64,000 nt of DNA, taken from positions 1-64,000 of the forward strand of contig JBGFRC010000027.1 of the NCBI GenBank assembly GCA_041695325.1, given 5' to 3'. Origin of the DNA: SURF-13 sp041695325 (GTDB lineage: Bacteria > Pseudomonadota > Gammaproteobacteria > SURF-13). Made by a program: the position numbers and the translations under genes. The notes under the pieces were generated by a model. It saw only the letters and a program-made list of their open reading frames with translations. It was not told the DNA's origin and made no database searches. Below are positions 61,356 to 64,000 of the stretch, one piece after another. Numbering within the stretch: position 1 is the stretch's first letter; each line of letters opens with the position of its first letter.

Positions 61356-61401
61356 TGGTGGCCAGGGACGGAATCGAACCGCCGACACGGGGATTTTCAG
61401 T
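61356..61401. other. attR: 46-bp integration site within tRNA-Phe
   Basis: Identical to 45082-45127. Because the intact gene is here, the integration reconstituted tRNA-Phe at the integrase-proximal end. Confidence 0.95.
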
Positions 61402-61431
61402 CCCCTGCTCTACCAACTGAGCTACCTGGCC
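61356..61431 (-). tRNA. tRNA-Phe (GAA anticodon)
   Basis: 76-nt tRNA on the minus strand beginning GGCCAGGTAGCTCAGTTGG, with anticodon stem GGGGA/TCCCC around CTGAAAA (anticodon GAA), the T-loop GGTTCGATTCC and encoded CCA. Acceptor arms pair. It is intact, and its 3' half is the attR copy of the element's integration site. Confidence 0.97.
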
Positions 61432-61671
61432 CTGATAAACCTCTATGATGCCGTCCTTGGCTTAACGGCATCGTCATGCTACACACCCGCCCAGCCTTCC
61501 TTGGCTGGGCGTTCGCTCGCTTCGCAAGCTCACCCAACTGAGCTACCTGGCCTCTATGAACTTCAAGGATGCCGTCCATGGCGGAACTGCATCTCAATTT
61601 TTCACACCAGCCCAGCCATCCTTGGCTGGTCGCTCGCTGCTACGCAGCTCGCCCAACTGAGCTACCTGGCC
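61413..61671. repeat. Three phased copies of the tRNA 5' end with spacer repeats
   Basis: The 19 bases CCAACTGAGCTACCTGGCC occur at 61413-61431 (in the tRNA), 61534-61552 and 61653-61671, 121 and 119 bp apart. Between them the spacers share a GATGCCGTCC stretch and a CCAGCC..CCTTGGCTGG hairpin. The extra copies are partial tRNA 5' ends without the rest of the molecule. Confidence 0.85.
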
Positions 61672-61724
61672 CAAAGGCAACGAAGGGCCGTATATTGTAC
61701 CCTGTCAGGTACGGGCGATAAAGA

Positions 61725-62480
61725 TCAGGCGATGACTATTTCCGGCAGCTCCGCCGAACGCGTGCCGGGCAGGGGATGGTTGTCCACGCCGTGGTAGGTG
61801 AAGACCAGGGAAAATTTGGTGTGCGCGGTCTGGTTGCGGCCCGCGGCGTGCAGAGTGCGGCAGTGGAAAAACACCACGTCGCCCGGCTCCAGCTCGGCCA
61901 GGCGCGCCGTGGCGATGAGGGCCTGATTTTGCGGGAGATCGGTGCGGAAAAAGGTCGCGGCGTCGAAACGATCCGGCGCAAACTCCATTTTATGGCTGCC
62001 GGGGATGAATTTGAGCGCGCCGTTGTCCGCGCGCTCGGCGCCGAGCGCAAGCCACACGCTGATAAGCTCCGGCTTCTCGAATGACCAATAGCGGATGTCC
62101 TGGTGCCACAGGGTGTCGCTGCTGTAGCGCGGCTGTTTGGTCATCAAGCTGTTGTGATGGGCCTGCGACAGCCTGAGATCAGGGCCGAGCAGTTGCGTGA
62201 GGCGCGCGCTGACTGCGGGATGCGCCGCCCAGTCGCGGAACAGGGCGCCTCGCGCGTAAACCTGCAACAGGCGCCGCACCGTGCGCCCGCCCGGCGCCTC
62301 GCGCGAAGGCGGCGCGCCCGGATAGTGCAGATCGGCCTCGTATTCCACCGCGCCTGCTTCGCGCGCCAGCGCTTCTTCGGCATGCGCCTTCATGCGCGCG
62401 CATAGCTCGCGCGGCGCGAGCCGGCGCACAATGAGGCAGCCATCACGGTTAAAGCGTGTGATTTCGTCCGGCGTGAACAT
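61725..62480 (-). CDS. Phytanoyl-CoA dioxygenase (PhyH) family protein
   Basis: 251-aa Fe(II)/2-oxoglutarate oxygenase. Metal and cosubstrate residues are visible: LWHQDIRYW (His-x-Asp), GALKFIPGSHKMEF, FFHCRTLHAAGRNQ (distal His) and the Arg in KFSLVFTYH. The substrate is not predictable from sequence. Start ATG 62480 gives MFTPDEITRFNRDGCLIV, a standard PhyH opening. Divergent from the uvrD-type gene. Confidence 0.88.
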   Translation of the reverse strand: MFTPDEITRFNRDGCLIVRRLAPRELCARMKAHAEEALAREAGAVEYEADLHYPGAPPSREAPGGRTVRRLLQVYARGALFRDWAAHPAVSARLTQLLGPDLRLSQAHHNSLMTKQPRYSSDTLWHQDIRYWSFEKPELISVWLALGAERADNGALKFIPGSHKMEFAPDRFDAATFFRTDLPQNQALIATARLAELEPGDVVFFHCRTLHAAGRNQTAHTKFSLVFTYHGVDNHPLPGTRSAELPEIVIA

Positions 62481-62532
62481 GCCGCCTATTGTAATCTGCG
62501 GAGCCGCGCCAGCGATATGTTAAAATTCAGCT

Positions 62533-64000
62533 GTGGACGATGAACGGCTGCTGGATAATCTGAATGACGCGCAACGCGCCGCGGTGACCGCGCCGCCCGG
62601 CTCGTTGCTGGTGCTGGCGGGCGCGGGCAGCGGCAAGACGCGGGTGCTCACGCAGCGCATCGCCTGGCTGATCCACACCGGGCAGGCCTCGCCCTACGGC
62701 GTGCTTGCGGTGACCTTCACCAACAAGGCGGCAAGCGAGATGCGCGCGCGCATCGAGGAGCTGTTGCAGATGCCCGCGCGCGGGCTGTGGGTGGGCACGT
62801 TCCACGGCCTGGCGCACCGCCTGCTGCGCGCGCACTGGCGCGAGGCGAAACTCCCGGAGACCTTCCAAATCCTGGACAGCGACGATCAGCAGCGCATCAT
62901 CCGCCGCGTGCTGAAGGCGCTCGCTCTGGACGAGGAGCGCTGGCCGCCGCGCCAGATGCAGGGCTTCATCAACGCGCGCAAGGACGAAGGGCTGCGCCCG
63001 CAGCATCTGGAGGACCGTGACGATCCTTACTTGCGCCAGATGCTGCGCGTGTATCGCGCCTACGAGGAAACCTGCGAGCGCGGCGGCCTGGTGGATTTCG
63101 CCGAACTGCTGCTGCGCGCGCACGAGCTGTGGCGCGATGACGCGGCCGTGCTGGCGCACTACCAGCAGCGCTTCAAGCACATTCTGGTGGACGAGTTTCA
63201 GGACACTAACGCCATCCAGTACGCCTGGCTCAGGCTGCTCGCGGGCAGCGACAACAAGCTGTTTGCGGTGGGCGACGACGATCAGTCCATCTACGGCTGG
63301 CGCGGCGCGCGCATCGAAAACATCCAGCGCCTCACCAGGGACTATCCCGGCGCGCAAATCGTCCGCCTGGAGCAGAACTACCGCTCCAGCGCCACCATCC
63401 TGTCGGCCGCCAACGCGCTCATCGCGCACAACAGCGGTCGGCTGGGCAAGAACCTGTGGACCTCGGGCAGCCGCGGCGATCCGATCCGGGTGTACAACGC
63501 GTTTAATGATCTGGAGGAGGCGCGCTTTGTGGCGGAGCGCATCGCGCAGTGGTTCTCGCACGGCGGCCGCTATTCCGAGGCGGCGGTGTTGTACCGCTCC
63601 AACGCGCAGTCGCGCGTGCTCGAGGCGGCGCTGTTGCAGGCGGGTATTCCCTATCGCGTGTACGGCGGCCTGCGCTTTTTCGAGCGCGCCGAGATCAAGG
63701 ACGCGCTGGCCTACCTGCGCCTCATCGCCTCCACCTCCGACGATGCCTCGTTCGAGCGCGTGGTGAACCTGCCCACGCGCGGCGTCGGCGACACCACCAT
63801 GGAAACCGTGCGTACTATCGCCAGGCAGCGCGGCAGCACGCTGTGGAGCGCCGCTCAAACCGCCCTGGCGGAAAACGCCTTGAGTGCGCGCGCGGCGAAC
63901 GCCTTGGGCGGTTTCCTGAAGCTGATCGAGACCCTTGCCCTGGAAGTGCAAAACCTGCCTCTGTTCGAGCAGGTCGAGCAAACGATGCAGCTGAGCGGCC
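62533..64000 (+). CDS. uvrD: UvrD/Rep-family DNA helicase, N-terminal part (partial)
   Basis: Runs off the window end after about 489 codons. Superfamily 1 helicase motifs in order: Q-motif LNDAQRAAV, motif I AGAGSGKT, Ia VTFTNKAASEM, II HILVDEFQDTN, III GDDDQSIYGWRGA, IV YRSSATILSAAN. GTG 62533 puts LLDNLNDAQRA at the usual distance. The FxDDExQDTN form and GDDDQSIYGWRGA suggest UvrD (nucleotide excision and mismatch repair) rather than Rep or PcrA. Confidence 0.93.
   Translation, partial: MDDERLLDNLNDAQRAAVTAPPGSLLVLAGAGSGKTRVLTQRIAWLIHTGQASPYGVLAVTFTNKAASEMRARIEELLQMPARGLWVGTFHGLAHRLLRAHWREAKLPETFQILDSDDQQRIIRRVLKALALDEERWPPRQMQGFINARKDEGLRPQHLEDRDDPYLRQMLRVYRAYEETCERGGLVDFAELLLRAHELWRDDAAVLAHYQQRFKHILVDEFQDTNAIQYAWLRLLAGSDNKLFAVGDDDQSIYGWRGARIENIQRLTRDYPGAQIVRLEQNYRSSATILSAANALIAHNSGRLGKNLWTSGSRGDPIRVYNAFNDLEEARFVAERIAQWFSHGGRYSEAAVLYRSNAQSRVLEAALLQAGIPYRVYGGLRFFERAEIKDALAYLRLIASTSDDASFERVVNLPTRGVGDTTMETVRTIARQRGSTLWSAAQTALAENALSARAANALGGFLKLIETLALEVQNLPLFEQVEQTMQLSG

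Larger units (their letters stand above)
45082..61401. mobile_element. Integrated mobilizable element (IME) in tRNA-Phe, about 16.3 kb
   Basis: Bounded by the 46-bp att repeats, with the tyrosine integrase immediately inside the tRNA-proximal end. It carries a MobF relaxase, a candidate oriT, a coupling-protein ATPase with separate membrane subunits, TrbJ- and TrbL-like proteins, regulators, higBA and two cargo genes. No VirB4-type ATPase or full channel is present, so it should need a helper conjugative element. Confidence 0.92.

Noticed and set aside
45082..61401. Complete integrative conjugative element
   Set aside because: No VirB4, VirB8-VirB10 or VirB11 homologue is visible; classed as mobilizable only.
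61534..61671. Additional tRNA genes
   Set aside because: Only the first 19 bases of the tRNA recur; no complete cloverleaf.
62527..63981. 484-codon leftward open frame opposite the uvrD-type gene
   Set aside because: UvrD motifs I-IV are in the plus strand; the minus frame is a composition artefact.

Overview
This window looks like chromosome from a GC-rich gammaproteobacterium of the Chromatiales/Ectothiorhodospiraceae or Pseudomonas-relative type. That is an inference from gene content and order: cysB, topA, smg (DUF494), dprA, tsaP-like LysM gene, def, fmt, rsmB, then ntrYX and trkAH is a gammaproteobacterial arrangement. Species-level placement is not possible from reading alone.

Layout. 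0-19.4 kb is core chromosome: the cysB 3' end, topA, smg, dprA and a LysM gene, then a tightly overlapping operon def-fmt-rsmB-DUF4390-ntrY-ntrX followed by trkA-trkH-TPR, then ttcA, an NfeD-like gene with rsmE, hemF and a DUF1003 gene. 19.4-22.4 kb is a three-gene ABC export operon (HlyD adaptor, FtsX-type permease, LolD-type ATPase). 22.5-38.3 kb is a type II secretion operon gspC-M, split between gspC and gspD by a 5.3 kb insertion. The insertion carries a transposase remnant, an 11-bp tandem repeat, a PhoA-type alkaline phosphatase, a large calcineurin-type phosphoesterase and a broken staphylococcal-nuclease-like gene. It is bounded by an apparently exact 431-bp direct repeat of the gspC 3' end. 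38.3-39.6 kb holds nudE and a short-chain dehydrogenase. 39.7-43.8 kb is a type III restriction-modification pair, each gene with one apparent frameshift, and 43.9-45.0 kb is a Panacea-type toxin-antitoxin candidate.

45.08-61.40 kb is an integrated mobilizable element. A tyrosine integrase sits next to an intact tRNA-Phe gene, and a 46-bp copy of the tRNA 3' half lies at the far end. The element carries Pmp3 and endonuclease/phosphatase-family cargo, a long leftward block of mobilization genes (MobF/TrwC relaxase, two small accessory proteins, a candidate oriT, a coupling-protein ATPase with two separate membrane subunits, TrbJ/VirB5 and TrbL/VirB6 homologues but no VirB4), an HTH protein fused to a TopA-like zinc ribbon, a divergent uncharacterized regulator-like gene, and higBA. 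Beyond the tRNA are tandem repeats containing tRNA 5' fragments, a PhyH-family dioxygenase and the start of a UvrD-type helicase.

How the parts may work together. The three secreted-type enzymes inside the type II secretion operon would together release phosphate from extracellular DNA and phosphate esters. They are plausible substrates of the machine whose operon they interrupt, although the nuclease is now broken. The mobile element probably cannot build its own secretion channel and appears designed to borrow one, bringing its own relaxase, coupling protein and two channel parts. Several single-base frameshifts in short homopolymers (mod, res, nuclease, one membrane subunit) mean that sequencing or assembly error must be excluded before calling those genes dead.
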